A DNA stretch of 64,000 nucleotides from Petrolisthes cinctipes. Taxonomy: Eukaryota > Arthropoda > Malacostraca > Decapoda > Porcellanidae. The position numbers and the translations under genes were made by a program. How positions within the stretch are numbered: position 1 is the first letter of the stretch; each line of letters opens with the position of its first letter. The notes under the pieces are model-generated. The model did not search any database. It worked only from the letters and a program-made list of their open reading frames with translations, and had not been told where the DNA came from. The DNA is taken from NCBI GenBank assembly GCA_033782935.1, contig JAWQEG010001395.1:218501-282500 (forward strand). The letters are read 5' to 3'. Below are positions 12,000 to 26,299 of the stretch, in pieces.

Positions 12000-14945
12000 T
12001 AAAATATCGATTTTCAGCATGTTTTGTGCCTGTATTTTGAAAATACTCTAACACGGAGTAGGCATGTACAGATCGCTTCAGGGACCCAAAAATGTTGAAT
12101 TTTCTGATGTTTTGAGCCTGAATTTGAGATATAAACGGGTACTGAAGATGCATGCACATATCGACTTTTTGCACCTAAAATATCGATTTTGAGCATGTTT
12201 TGGGCCTGTATTTTGAAAATACTCTAACACTGAGAAGGCATGTGCAGACTGCTTCTGAAACCCAAAAATATAGAATTTTCGGGGGTTTTGAGCCTGAATT
12301 TGAGATATAAACGGGTACAGAAGATGCATACATATATTGACTTTGGGCACCTAAAATATCGATTTTCAGCATGTTTTGGGCCTGTATTTTGAAAATACTC
12401 TAACACAGAGTAGGCATGTACAGATCGCTTCTGGGACCCAAAAATATCGAATTTGCGGGTGTTTTGAGCCTGAATTTGAGATATAAACGGGTACAAAAGA
12501 TGCATCAACATATCGACTTTAGACACTTAAAATATCGATTTTTAGCATGTTTTGAGCCTATATTTTGAAAATATTTCAGCACTGATTAGGCATGTACAAA
12601 TCGCTTCTGGGAACGAAAAATATTGATTTTTTGGATGTTTTGAGCCTGAATTTGAGATATAAACGGGTACTGAAGATGCATGCACATATCGAATTTTTGT
12701 ACCTGAAATATCGATTTTGAGCATGTTTTGGGTCTATATCTTGAAAACATACTAGCAAGGGGTAGGCATGTACAGATTGCTTCTGGGACCCAAAAATATT
12801 GAATTTTCGGGTGTTTTGAGCCTGAATTTTAAATATAAACGGGTTCAGAAGATGCATGAACATATCGGCTTTAGACACTTAAAATATCAATTTTTTAATG
12901 TTTTGGGCCTATATTTTGAAAACATTCCAGCACTGAGTAGGCATGTACAGATCGCTTCAGGGAACGGAAAGTTTTGAATTTTCGGGTGTTTTGAGCCTGA
13001 ATTTGAGATATAAACGGGTACAGAAGATCCATGCACATATCGACTTTGGACACCTAAAATATCGATTTTTAGCATGTTTTGAGCCTATATTTTGAAAACA
13101 TTCTAGCACTGAGTAGGCATGCACAGATCGCTTCGGGGACCCCAAAATATTGATTTTCGGGTGTTTTGAGCCTGAATTTGGGATATAAACGGGTACTTTA
13201 GATGCATGCACATATCGACTTTAGACACTTAAAATATCGATTTTTAGCATGTTTTAAGCCTATATTTTTTAAATATTCCAGCACTGAGTAGGCATGTACA
13301 GATCGCTTCTGGAACCCAAAAATATCGATTTTTAGAGTGTTTTAAACCTTAATTTGGGATGTAAACGTTTACAGAAGATGCTTGCACATATCGACTTTGG
13401 ACACCTAAAATATCGATTTTTAGCATGTTTTGTGCCAATATTTTGAAAATATTCTAGCACTGAGTAGGCATGTACAGATCGCTTCTGGGACCCAAAAATA
13501 TTGAATTTACGAGTGTTTTGAGCCTGAATTTGAGATATAAACGGGTACTGAAGATGCATGCACATATCGCCTTTTTGCACCTAAAATATCGATTTTGAAC
13601 ATGTTTTGGGTCTGTATCTTGAAAACATTCCAGCAAGGAGTAGGCATGTACAGGTCGCTTCTGGGACCCAAAAATATCGAATTTTCGAGTGTTTTAAACC
13701 TGAATTTGGGATGTAAACGGGTACAGAAGATGCATGCACATATCGACTTTGGGCACCCAAAATATCGATTTTTAGCACGTTTTGAGCCTATATTGTGAAA
13801 ATATTATAGCACTAAGTAGGCATGTACAGATCGCTTATGGGACCAAAAAATATCGAATTTTCGGTTATTTTGAGCCTGAATTTGGGATATAAACGGATAC
13901 AGAAGATGCATGCACATATCGACTTTCCGCACCCAAAATATCGATTTTTAGCACGTTTTGGGCCTATATTTTGAAAATATTATAGCACTAAGTAGGCATG
14001 TACAGATCGCTTCTGGGACCAAAAAATATCGAATTTTCGGGTATTTTGAGCCTGAATTTGGGATATAAACGGATAAAGAAGATGCATACACATATTGACT
14101 TTGTGCACCTACGATATCGATTTTCAGCATGTTTTGGGCCTGTATTTTGAAAATACTCTAACACGGAGTAGGCATGTACAGATCGCTTCAGGGACCCAAA
14201 AATGTTGAATTTTCTGATGTTTTGAGCCAGAATTTGAGATATAAACGGGTACTGAAGATGCATGCACATATCGACTTTTTGCACCTAAAATATCGATTTT
14301 GAGCATGTTTTGGGCCTGTATTTTGAAAATACTCTAACACTGAGAAGGCATGTGCAGACTGCTTCTGAAACCCAAAAATATAGAATTTTCGGGGGTTTTG
14401 AGCCTGAATTTGAGATATAAACGGGTACAGAAGATGCATACATATATTGACTTTGGGCACCTAAAATATCGATTTTCAGCATGTTTTGGGCCTGTATTTT
14501 GAAAATACTCTAACACAGAGTAGGCATGTACAGATCGCTTCTGGGACCCAAAAATATCGAATTTGCGGGTGTTTTGAGCCTGAATTTGAGATATAAACGG
14601 GTACAAAAGATGCATCAACATATCGACTTTAGACACTTAAAATATCGATTTTTAGCATGTTTTGAGCCTATATTTTGAAAATATTTCAGCACTGATTAGG
14701 CATGTACAAATCGCTTCTGGGAACGAAAAATATTGATTTTTTGGATGTTTTGAGCCAGAATTTGAGATATAAACGGGTACTGAAGATGCATGCACATATC
14801 GAATTTTTGTACCTGAAATATCGATTTTGAGCATGTTTTGGGTCTATATCTTGAAAACATACTAGCAAGGGGTAGGCATGTACAGATTGCTTCTGGGACC
14901 CAAAAATATTGAATTTTCGGGTGTTTTGAGCCTGAATTTGGGATA
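12000..14945. repeat. Twelve-monomer (2,110-bp) duplication
   Basis: About 12,000-12,830 recurs at about 14,110-14,940, offset 2,110 bp. Shared rare variants include AATGTTGAATTTTCTGATG, the GAGAAGGCATGTGCAGACTGC variant, AATTTGCGGGTG and GATTTTTTGGATG. Pairing switches within about 12,762-12,830: sequence to the left follows this 2,110-bp partner, and sequence to the right follows the 2,640-bp repeat. This marks a recombination junction. Confidence 0.83.
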
Positions 14946-17900
14946 TAAACGGGTACAGAAGATGCATACACATATTGACTTTGGGCACCTAAAATATATC
15001 GATTTTCAGCATGTTTTGTGCCTTTATTTTGAAAATACTCTAAGACGGAGTATGCATGTACAGATCGCTTCTGGGAACTAAAAATATCGAATTTTCGGGT
15101 GTTTTGAGCCTGAATTTGAGATATAAACGGGTACAGAAGATGCATGCATATATCGACTTTGGACACCTAACATATCGATTTTTAGCATGTTTTGAGCCTA
15201 TATTTTGAAAACATTCTAGCACTGGGTAGGCATGCACAGATCGCTTCTGGGACCCCAAAATATTGATTTTCGGGTGTTTTGAGCCTGAATTTGGAATATA
15301 AACGGGTACAGAAGATGCATGCACATATCGAATTTGTGCACCTAAAATATCGATTTTCAGCATGTTTTGGGCCTGTATTTTGAAAATACTCTAACAGGGA
15401 GTAGGCATGTACAGATTGCTTCTGGGACCCAAAAATATCGAATTTTCGGGTGTTTTGAGCCTGAATTTTAAATATAAACGGTTTCAGAAGATGCATGAAC
15501 ATATCGACTTTAGACACTTAAAATATCAATTTTTTAATGTTTTGGGCCTATATTTTGAAAACATTCCAGCACTGAGTAGGCATGTACAGATCGCTTCAGG
15601 GAACGGAAAGTTTTGAATTTTCGGGTGTTTTGAGCCTGAATTTGAGATATAAACGGGTACAGAAGATCCATGCACATATCGACTTTGGACACCTAAAATA
15701 TCGATTTTTAGCATGTTTTGAGCCTATATTTTGAAAAACATTCTAGCACTGAGTAGGCATGCACAGATCGCTTCTGGGACCCCAAAATATTGATTTTCGG
15801 GTGTTTTGAGCCTGAATTTGGGATATAAACGGGTACTTTAGATGCATGCACATATCGACTTTAGACACTTAAAATATCGATTTTTAGCATGTTTTAAGCC
15901 TATATTTTTTAAATATTCCAGCACTGAGTAGGCATGTACAGATCGCTTCTGGAACCCAAAAATATCGATTTTTAGAGTGTTTTAAACCTTAATTTGGGAT
16001 GTAAACGTTTACAGAAGATGCTTGCACATATCGACTTTGGACACCTAAAATATCGATTTTTAGCATGTTTTGTGCCAATATTTTGAAAATATTCTAGCAC
16101 TGAGTAGGCATGTACAGATCGCTTCTGGGACCCAAAAATATTGAATTTACGAGTGTTTTGAGCCTGAATTTGAGATATAAACGGGTACTGAAGATGCATG
16201 CACATATCGCCTTTTTGCACCTAAAATATCGATTTTGAACATGTTTTGGGTCTGTATCTTGAAAACATTCCAGCAAGGAGTAGGCATGTACAGGTCGCTT
16301 CTGGGACCCAAAAATATCGAATTTTCGAGTGTTTTAAACCTGAATTTGGGATGTAAACGGGTACAGAAGATGCATGCACATATCGACTTTGGGCACCCAA
16401 AATATCGATTTTTAGCACGTTTTGAGCCTATATTGTGAAAATATTATAGCACTAAGTAGGCATGTACAGATCGCTTATGGGACCAAAAAATATCGAATTT
16501 TCGGTTATTTTGAGCCTGAATTTGGGATATAAACGGATACAGAAGATGCATGCACATATCGACTTTCCGCACCCAAAATATCGATTTTTAGCACGTTTTG
16601 GGCCTATATTTTGAAAATATTATAGCACTAAGTAGGCATGTACAGATCGCTTCTGGGACCAAAAAATATCGAATTTTCGGGTATTTTGAGCCTGAATTTG
16701 GGATATAAACGGATAAAGAAGATGCATACACATATTGACTTTGTGCACCTACGATATCGATTTTCAGCATGTTTTGGGCCTGTATTTTGAAAATACTCTA
16801 ACACGGAGTAGGCATGTACAGATCGCTTCAGGGACCCAAAAATGTTGAATTTTCTGATGTTTTGAGCCAGAATTTGAGATATAAACGGGTACTGAAGATG
16901 CATGCACATATCGACTTTTTGCACCTAAAATATCGATTTTGAGCATGTTTTGGGCCTGTATTTTGAAAATACTCTAACACTGAGAAGGCATGTGCAGACT
17001 GCTTCTGAAACCCAAAAATATAGAATTTTCGGGGGTTTTGAGCCTGAATTTGAGATATAAACGGGTACAGAAGATGCATACATATATTGACTTTGGGCAC
17101 CTAAAATATCGATTTTCAGCATGTTTTGGGCCTGTATTTTGAAAATACTCTAACACAGAGTAGGCATGTACAGATCGCTTCTGGGACCCAAAAATATCGA
17201 ATTTGCGGGTGTTTTGAGCCTGAATTTGAGATATAAACGGGTACAAAAGATGCATCAACATATCGACTTTAGACACTTAAAATATCGATTTTTAGCATGT
17301 TTTGAGCCTATATTTTGAAAATATTTCAGCACTGATTAGGCATGTACAAATCGCTTCTGGGAACGAAAAATATTGATTTTTTGGATGTTTTGAGCCAGAA
17401 TTTGAGATATAAACGGGTACTGAAGATGCATGCACATATCGAATTTTTGTACCTGAAATATCGATTTTGAGCATGTTTTGGGTCTATATCTTGAAAACAT
17501 ACTAGCAAGGGGTAGGCATGTACAGATTGCTTCTGGGACCCAAAAATATTGAATTTTCGGGTGTTTTGAGCCTGAATTTGGGATATAAACGGGTACAGAA
17601 GATGCATACACATATTGACTTTGGGCACCTAAAATATATCGATTTTCAGCATGTTTTGTGCCTTTATTTTGAAAATACTCTAAGACGGAGTATGCATGTA
17701 CAGATCGCTTCTGGGAACTAAAAATATCGAATTTTCGGGTGTTTTGAGCCTGAATTTGAGATATAAACGGGTACAGAAGATGCATGCATATATCGACTTT
17801 GGACACCTAACATATCGATTTTTAGCATGTTTTGAGCCTATATTTTGAAAACATTCTAGCACTGGGTAGGCATGCACAGATCGCTTCTGGGACCCCAAAA

Positions 17901-18458
17901 TATTGATTTTCGGGTGTTTTGAGCCTGAATTTGGAATATAAACGGGTACAGAAGATGCATGCACATATCGACTTTGTGCACCTAAAATATCGATTTTCAG
18001 CATGTTTTGGGCCTGTATTTTGAAAATACTCTAACAGGGAGTAGGCATGTACAGATTGCTTCTGGGACCCAAAAATATCGAATTTTCGGGTGTTTTGAGC
18101 CTGAATTTTAAATATAAACGGTTTCAGAAGATGCATGAACATATCGACTTTAGACACTTAAAATATCAATTTTTTAATGTTTTGGGCCTATATTTTGAAA
18201 ACATTCCAGCACTGAGTAGGCATGTACAGATCGCTTCAGGGAACGGAAAGTTTTGAATTTTCGGGTGTTTTGAGCCAGAATTTGAGATATAAACGGGTAC
18301 AGAAGATCCATGCACATATCGACTTTGGACACCTAAAATATCGATTTTTAGCATGTTTTGAGCCTATATTTTGAAAACATTCTAGCACTGAGTAGGCATG
18401 CACAGATCGCTTCTGGGACCCCAAAATATTGATTTTCGGGTGTTTTGAGCCTGAATTT
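12762..18458. repeat. Fifteen-monomer (2,640-bp) tandem higher-order repeat, 2.2 copies
   Basis: Copy 1 spans about 12,762-15,400, copy 2 about 15,401-18,040, and a partial third copy about 18,041-18,458. The period is 2,639 bp at the left edge and 2,640 after a one-base A insertion near 15,736 (CATATTTTGAAAAACATTC type). Copies 1 and 2 are almost identical by eye over their length, with occasional substitutions such as AACATATCGGCTTT near 12,860 against AACATATCGACTTT. The copies diverge near 18,459, where GGAATATAAACGGGTACAGA replaces GGGATATAAACGGGTACTTT. Confidence 0.9.
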
Positions 18459-19660
18459 GGAATATAAACGGGTACAGAAGATGCATGCACATATCGACTT
18501 TGTGCACCTAAAATATCGATTTTCAGCATGTTTTGGGCGTGTATTTTGAAAATACTCTAACAGGGAGTAGGCATGTACAGATTGCTTCTGGGACCCAAAA
18601 ATATCGAATTTTCGGGTGTTTTGAGCCTGAATTTTAAATATAAACGGGTTCAGAAGATGCATGAACATATCGACTTTAGACACTTAAAATATCAATTTTT
18701 TAATGTTTTGGGCCTATATTTTGAAAACATTCCAGCACTGAGTAGGCATGTACAGATCGCTTCAGGGAACGGAAAGTTTTGAATTTTCGGGTGTTTTGAG
18801 CCTGAATTTGAGATATAAACGGGTACAGAAGATCCATGCACATATCGACTTTGGACACCTAAAATATCGATTTTTAGCATGTTTTGAGCCTATATTTTGA
18901 AAACATTCTAGCACTGAGTAGGCATGCACAGATCGCTTCGGGGACCCCAAAATATTGATTTTCGGGTGTTTTGAGCCTGAATTTGGGATATAAACGGGTA
19001 CTTTAGATGCATGCACATATCGACTTTAGACACTTAAAATATCGATTTTTAGCATGTTTTAAGCCTATATTTTTTAAATATTCCAGCACTGAGTAGGCAT
19101 GTACAGATCGCTTCTGGAACCCAAAAATATCGATTTTTAGAGTGTTTTAAACCTTAATTTGGGATGTAAACGTTTACAGAAGATGCTTGCACATATCGAC
19201 TTTGGACACCTAACATATCGATTTTTAGCATGTTTTGAGCCTATATTTTGAAAACATTCTAGCACTGGGTAGGCATGCACAGATCGCTTCTGGGACCCCA
19301 AAATATTGATTTTCGGGTGTTTTGAGCCTGAATTTGGAATATAAACGGGTACAGAAGATGCATGCACATATCGACTTTGTGCACCTAAAATATCGATTTT
19401 CAGCATGTTTTGGGCCTGTATTTTGAAAATACTCTAACAGGGAGTAGGCATGTACAGATTGCTTCTGGGACCCAAAAATATCGAATTTTCGGGTGTTTTG
19501 AGCCTGAATTTTAAATATAAACGGGTTCAGAAGATGCATGAACATATCGACTTTAGACACTTAAAATATCAATTTTTTAATGTTTTGGGCCTATATTTTG
19601 AAAACATTCCAGCACTGAGTAGGCATGTACAGATCGCTTCAGGGAACGGAAAGTTTTGAA
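18041..19660. repeat. Stepwise 526- and 877-bp local duplications
   Basis: The same monomer, starting GTAGGCATGTACAGATTGC and followed by GAATTTTAAATATAAACGG and TTTTTTAATGTTTTGGG, occurs at 18,041, 18,567 and 19,444. The offsets are 526 bp (three monomers less two bases) and 877 bp (five monomers less three). This extends the right end of the 2,640-bp array and shows how blocks of different length were re-copied from one edge. Confidence 0.82.
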
Positions 19661-20674
19661 TTTTCGGGTGTTTTGAGCCTGAATTTGAGATATAAACGGG
19701 TACAGAAGATCCATGCACATATCGACTTTGGACACCTAAAATATCGATTTTTAGCATGTTTTGTGCCAATATTTTGAAAATATTCTAGCACTGAGTAGGC
19801 ATGTACAGATCGCTTCTGGGACCCAAAAATATTGAATTTACGAGTGTTTTGAGCCTGAATTTGAGATATAAACGGGTACTGAAGATGCATGCACATATCG
19901 CCTTTTTGCACCTAAAATATCGATTTTGAACATGTTTTGGGTCTGTATCTTGAAAACATTCCAGCAAGGAGTAGGCATGTACAGGTCGCTTCTGGGACCC
20001 AAAAATATCGAATTTCCGAGTGTTTTAAACCTGAATTTGGGATGTAAACGGGTACAGAAGATGCATGCACATATCGACTTTGGGCACCCAAAATATCGAT
20101 TTTTAGCACGTTTTGGGCCTATATTGTGAAAATATTCTAGCACTAAGTAGGCATGTACAGATCGCTTATGGGACCAAAAAATATCGAATTTTCGGTTATT
20201 TTGAGCCTGAATTTGGGATATAAACGGATACAGAAGATGCATGCACATATCGACTTTGCGCACCCAAAATATCGATTTTTAACACGTTTTGGGCCTATAT
20301 TTTGAAAATATTATAGCACTAAGTAGGCATGTACAGATCGCTTCTGGGACCAAAAAATATCGAATTTTCGGGTATTTTGAGCCTGAATTTGGGATATAAA
20401 CGGATAAAGAAGATGCATACACATATTGACTTTGTGCACCTACGATATCGATTTTCAGCATGTTTTGGGCCTGTATTTTGAAAATACTCAAACAGGGAGT
20501 AGGCATGTACAGATCGCTTCTGGGACCCAAAAATATCGAATTTTCGGGGGTTTTGAGCCTGAATTTGTGATATAAACGGGTACAGAAGATGCATGAACAT
20601 ATCGACTTTAGACACTTAAAATATAAATTTTTTAATGTTTTGGGCCTATATTTTGAAAACATTCTAACACTGAG

Positions 20675-20762
20675 TAGGCATGTACAGATCGCTTCTGGGA
20701 CCAAAAAATATCGATTTTCAGCATGTTTTGGGCCTGTATTTAGAAAATACTCTAACACAGAG
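20675..20762. repeat. Solo 88-bp half-length unit (H2 to H1 fusion)
   Basis: Consecutive TAGGCATG anchors lie at 20,675 and 20,763, exactly 88 bp apart instead of 176. The unit begins as H2 (CTTCTGGGACCAAAAAATATCGA) and continues directly as H1 (TTTTCAGCATGTTTTGGGCC), so one half of each type is missing. The switch lies inside the AAATATCGA block shared by both halves. This is what misaligned recombination between the two half-repeats would give. Confidence 0.9.
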
Positions 20763-23700
20763 TAGGCATGTACAGATCGCTTCTGGGACCCAAAAATATC
20801 GAATTTTCGGGTGTTTTGAGCCTGAATTTGAGATATAAACGAGGACAGAAGATGCATGCACATATCGACTTTAGACACCTAAAATATCGATTTTGAGCAT
20901 GTTTTGGGTCTGTATCTTGAAAACATTCCAGCAAGGAGTAGGCATGTACACATCGCTTCTGGGACCCAAAAATATCGAATTTTTGGGTGTTTTGAGCCTG
21001 AATTTGAGATATAAACGGGTACAAAAGATGCATCAACATATCGACTTTAGACACTTAAAATATCGATTTTTAGCATGTTTTGAGCCTATATTTTGAAAAT
21101 ATTCCAGCACTGATTAGGCATGTACAAATCGCTTCTGGGAACGAAAAATATTGAATTTTTGGATGTTTTGAGCATGAATTTGAGATATAAACGGGTACAG
21201 AAGATGCATACACATATTGACTTTGGGCACCTAAAATATATCGATTTTCAGCATGTTTTGTGCCTTTATTTTGAAAATACTCTAACACGGAGTATGCATG
21301 TACAGATCGCTTCTGGGAACTAAAAATATCGAATTTTCGGGTGTTTTGAGCCTGAATTTGAGATATAAACGGGTACAGAAGATGCATGCATATATCGACT
21401 TTGGACACCTAACATATCGATTTTTAGCATGTTTTGAGCCTATATTTTGAAAACATCCTAGCACTGAGTAGGCATGCACAGATCGCTTCTGGGACCCCAA
21501 AATATTGATTTTCGGGTGTTTTGAGCCTGAATTTGTGATATAAACGGGTACAGAAGATGCATGCACATATCGACTTTGTGCACCTAAAATATCGATTTTC
21601 AGCATGTTTTGGGCCTGTATTTTGAAAATACTCTAACAGGGAGTAGGCATGTACAGATCGCTTCTGGGACCCAAAAATATCGAATTTTAGGGTGTTTTGA
21701 GCCTGAATTTTAAATATAAACGGGTTCAGTAGATGCATGAACATATCGACTTTAGACACTTAAAATATAAATTTTTTAATGTTTTGGGCCTATATTTTGA
21801 AAACATTCCAGCACTGAGTAGGCATGTACAGATCGCTTCAGGGAACGGAAAGTTTTGAATTTTCGGGTGTTTTGAGCCTGAATTTGAGATATAAACGGGT
21901 ACAGAAGATCCATGCACATATCGACTTTGGACACCTAAAATATCGATTTTTAGCATGTTTTGAGCCTATATTTTGAAAACATTCTTGCACTGAGTAGGCA
22001 TGCACAGATCGCTGCGGGGACCCCAAAATATTGATTTTCGGGTGTTTTGAGCCTGAATTTGGGATATAAACGGGTACTTTAGATGCATGCACATATCGAC
22101 TTTAGACACTTAAAATATCGATTTTTAGCATGTTTTAAGCCTATATTTTTAAAATATACCAGCACTGAGTAGGCATGTACAGATCGCTTCTGGAACCCAA
22201 AAATATCGATTTTTAGAGTGTTTTAAACCTTAATTTGGGATGTAAACGTGTACAGAAGATGCTTGCACATATCGACTTTGGACACCTAAAATATCGATTT
22301 TTAGCATGTTTTGTGCCAATATTTTGAAAATATTCTAGCACTGAGTAGGCATGTACAGATCGCTTCTGGGACCCAAAAATATTGAATTTACGAGTGTTTT
22401 GAGTCTGAATTTGAGATATAAACGGGTACTGAAGATGCATGCACATATCGCCTTTTTGCACCTAAAATATCGATTTTGAACATGTTTTGGGTCTGTATCT
22501 TGAAAACATTCTAGCAAGGAGTAGGCATGTACAGGTCGCTTCTGGGACCCAAAAATATCGAATTTTCGAGTGTTTTAAACCTGAATTTGGGATGTAAACG
22601 GGTACAGAAGATGCATGCACATATTGACTTTGCGCACCGAAAATATCGATTTTTAGCACGTTTTGGGCCTATATTGTGAAAATATTATAGCACTAAGTAG
22701 GCATGTACAGATCGCTTCTGGGACCAAAAAATATCGAATTTTCGGTTATTTTGAGCCTGAATTTGGGATATAAACGGATACAGAAGATGCATGCACATAT
22801 CGACTTTGCGCACCCAAAATATCGATTTTTAGCACGTTTTGGGCCTATATTTTGAAAATATTATAGCACTAAGTAGGCATGTACAGATCGCTTCTGGGAC
22901 CAAAACATATCGAATTTTCGGGTATTTTGAGCCTGAATTTGGGTTATAAACGGATACAGAAGATGCATACACATATTGACTTTGTGCACCTACAATATCG
23001 ATTTTCAGCATGTTTTGGGCCTGTATTTTGAAAATACTCAAACAGGGAGTAGGCATGTACAGATCGCTTCTGGGACCCAAAAATATCGAATTTTCGGGGG
23101 TTTTGAGCCTGAATTTGTGATATAAACGGGTACAGAAGATGCATGAACATATCGACTTTAGACACTAAAAATATCGATTATTATCATGTTTTGAGCCTAT
23201 ATTTTGAAAACATTCCAGCACTAAGTAGGCATGTACAGATCGCTTCTGGGAACGAAAAATATTGAATTTTCGGGTGTTTTGAGCCTGAATTTGAGATATA
23301 AACGGGTACTGAAGAATCATGCACATATCGACTTCTTGCACCTAAAATATCGATTTTGAGCATGTTTTGGGTCTGTAACTTGAATACAGTCTAGCAAGGA
23401 GTAGGCGTGTGCAGATCGCTTCTGGGACCCAAAAATATCGAATTTTCGGGTGTTTTGAGCCTGAATTTGAGATATAAACAGGTACAAAAGATGCATGCAC
23501 ATATCGACTTTGGGCACCCAAATTATCGATTTTTAACACGTTTTAGGCCTATATTTAGAAAATATTCTAGCACTAAGTAGGCATGTACAGATCGCTTCTG
23601 GGACCCAAAAATATCGAATTTTCGGGTGATTTGAGCCTGAATTTGGGATATATACGGATACAGAAGATGCATACACATATCGACATTGTGCACCTAAAAT

Positions 23701-25975
23701 ATCGATTTTCAGCATGTTTTGAGCCTGTATTTTGAAAATACTCTAACAGGGAGTAGGCATGTACAGATCGCTTCTGGGACCCAAAAATATCGAATTTTCG
23801 GGTGTTTTGAGCCTGAATTTTAAATATAAACGGGTACAGAAGATTCATGAACAAATCGACTTTAGTCACTTAAAATATCAATTTTTTAATGTTTTGGGCC
23901 TATATTTTGAAAACATTCCAGCACTGAGTAGGCATGTACAGATCGCTTCAGGGAACGGAAAGTTTTGAATTTTCGGGTGTTTTGAGCCTGAATTTGAGAT
24001 AAAAACGGGTACGGAAGATCCATGCACATATCGACTTTGGACACCTAAAATATCGATTTTTAGCATGTTTTAAGCCTATATTTTGAAAATATTCCAGCAC
24101 TGAGTAGGCATGGACAGATCGCATTTGGGACCCTACAATATCGAATTTTCGGGGGTTTTGAGCCTAATTTTGAGATATAAACGGGTACAGAAGATGCATG
24201 CAGATATCGACTTTGGGCACCCAAAATATCGATTTTGAGCATGTTTTGGGCCTACATTTTGAAAATATTCTAGTACTGAGTAGGCATGTACAGATCGCTT
24301 CTACAAGTCAAAAATATCGATTTTTAGAGTGTTTTAAACCTTAATTTGGGATGTAAACGTGTACAGAACATGCTTGCACATATCGACTTTGGACACCTAA
24401 AATATCGATTTTTAGCATGTTTTGTGCCAATATTTTGAAAATATTCTAGCCCTGAGTAGGCATGTACAGATCGCTTCTGGGACCCAAAAATATTGAATTT
24501 ACGAGTGTTTTGAGCCTGAATTTGAGATATAAACGGGTACTGAAGATGCATGCACATATCGCCTTTTTGCACCTAAAATATCGATTTTGAACATGTTTTG
24601 GGTCTGTATCTTGAAAACATTCTACCAAGGAGTAGGCATGTACAGATCGCTTCTGGGACCCAAAAATATCGAATTTTCGAGTGTTTTAAACCTGAATTTG
24701 GGATGTAAACGGGTACAGAAGATGCATGCACATATCGACTTTGGGCACCCAAAATATCGATTTTTAGCACGTTTTGGGCCTATATTGTGAAAACATTCTA
24801 GCAAGGAGTAGGCATGTACAGATCGCTTCAGGGACCAAAAAATATCGAATTTTCGGTTATTTTGAGCCTGAATTTGAGATATAAACGGATACAGAAGATG
24901 CATGCACATATCGACTTTGTGCACACAAAATATCGATTTTGAGTATGTTTTGGGCCTACATCTTGAAAATATTCTAGCAGTGAGAAGGCATGTGCAGACT
25001 GCTTCTGGAACCCAAAAATATCGAATTTTCGGGGGTTTTGAGCCTGAATTTGAGATATAAATGGGTACAGAAGATGCTTACATATATTGACTTTGGGCAC
25101 CTAAAATATCGATTTTCAGCATGTTTTGGGCCTGTATTTAGAAAATACTCTAACACAGAGTAGGCATGTACAGATCGCTTCTGGGACCCAAAAATATCGA
25201 ATTTTCGGGTGTTTTGAGCCTGAATTTGAGATATAAACGAGGACAGAAGATGCATGCACATATCGACTTTAGACACCTAAAATATCGATTTTGAGCATGT
25301 TTTGGGTCTGTATCTTGAAAACATTCCAGCAAGGAGTAGGCATGTACACATCGCTTCTGGGACCCAAAAATATCGAATTTTTGGGTGTTTTGAGCCTGAA
25401 TTTGAGATATAAACGGGTACAAAAGATGCATCAACATATCGACTTTAGACACTTAAAATATCGATTTTTAGCATGTTTTGAGCCTATATTTTGAAAATAT
25501 TCCAGCACTGATTAGGCATGTACAAATCGCTTCTGGGAACGAAAAATATTGAATTTTTGGATGTTTTGAGCCTGAATTTGAGATATAAACGGGTACAGAA
25601 GATGCATACACATATTGACTTTGGGCACCTAAAATATATCGATTTTCAGCATGTTTTGTGCCTTTATTTTGAAAATACTCTAACACGGAGTATGCATGTA
25701 CAGATCGCTTCTGGGAACTAAAAATATCGAATTTTCGGGTGTTTTGAGCCTGAATTTGAGATATAAACGGGTACAGAAGATGCATGCATATATCGACTTT
25801 GGACACCTAACATATCGATTTTTAGCATGTTTTGAGCCTATATTTTGAAAACATCCTAGCACTGAGTAGGCAAGCACAGATCGCTTCTGGGACCCCAAAA
25901 TATTGATTTTCGGGTGTTTTGAGCCTGAATTTGTGATATAAACGGGTACAGAAGATGCATGCACATATCGACTTT
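20707..25975. repeat. 25-monomer (4,398-bp) duplication pair
   Basis: About 20,707-21,577 recurs at about 25,105-25,975, offset 4,398 bp. Shared variants are GTATTTAGAAAATAC, ATAAACGAGGACAGAAG, CATGTACACATCGCTTC, AAAATATATCGATTTTC and the CATCCTAGCACTGAG form. The pair diverges near 21,578, where CGACTTTGTGCACC faces CGACTTTGGGCACC. The interval between the copies (about 21.6-25.1 kb) holds further satellite blocks related to 26-31 kb. Confidence 0.82.
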
Positions 25976-26299
25976 GGGCACCCAAAATATCGATTTTCAT
26001 CATGTTTTGGACCTACATTTTGAAAATATTCTAGCACTGAGTAGGCATGTACAGATCGCTTCTGGGACCCAAAAATATCGAATTTTCGGGGGTTTTGAGC
26101 CTGAATTTGTGATATAAACGGGTACAGAAGATGCATGAACATATCGACTTTAGACACTAAAAATATCGATTATTATCATGTTTTGAGCCTATATTTTGAA
26201 AACATTACAGCACTGAGTAGGCATGTACAGATCGCTTCTGGGAACGAAAAATATTGAATTTTCGGGTGTTTTGAGCCTGAATTTGAGATATAAACTGGT

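Noticed and set aside
20279..20878. Longest minus-strand open reading frame, 199 codons
   Set aside because: It reads through successive satellite monomers in shifting frames, includes the 88-bp half-unit region, and its peptide is the same repeat seen in hundreds of other spurious frames. There is no start context, domain or codon signature.
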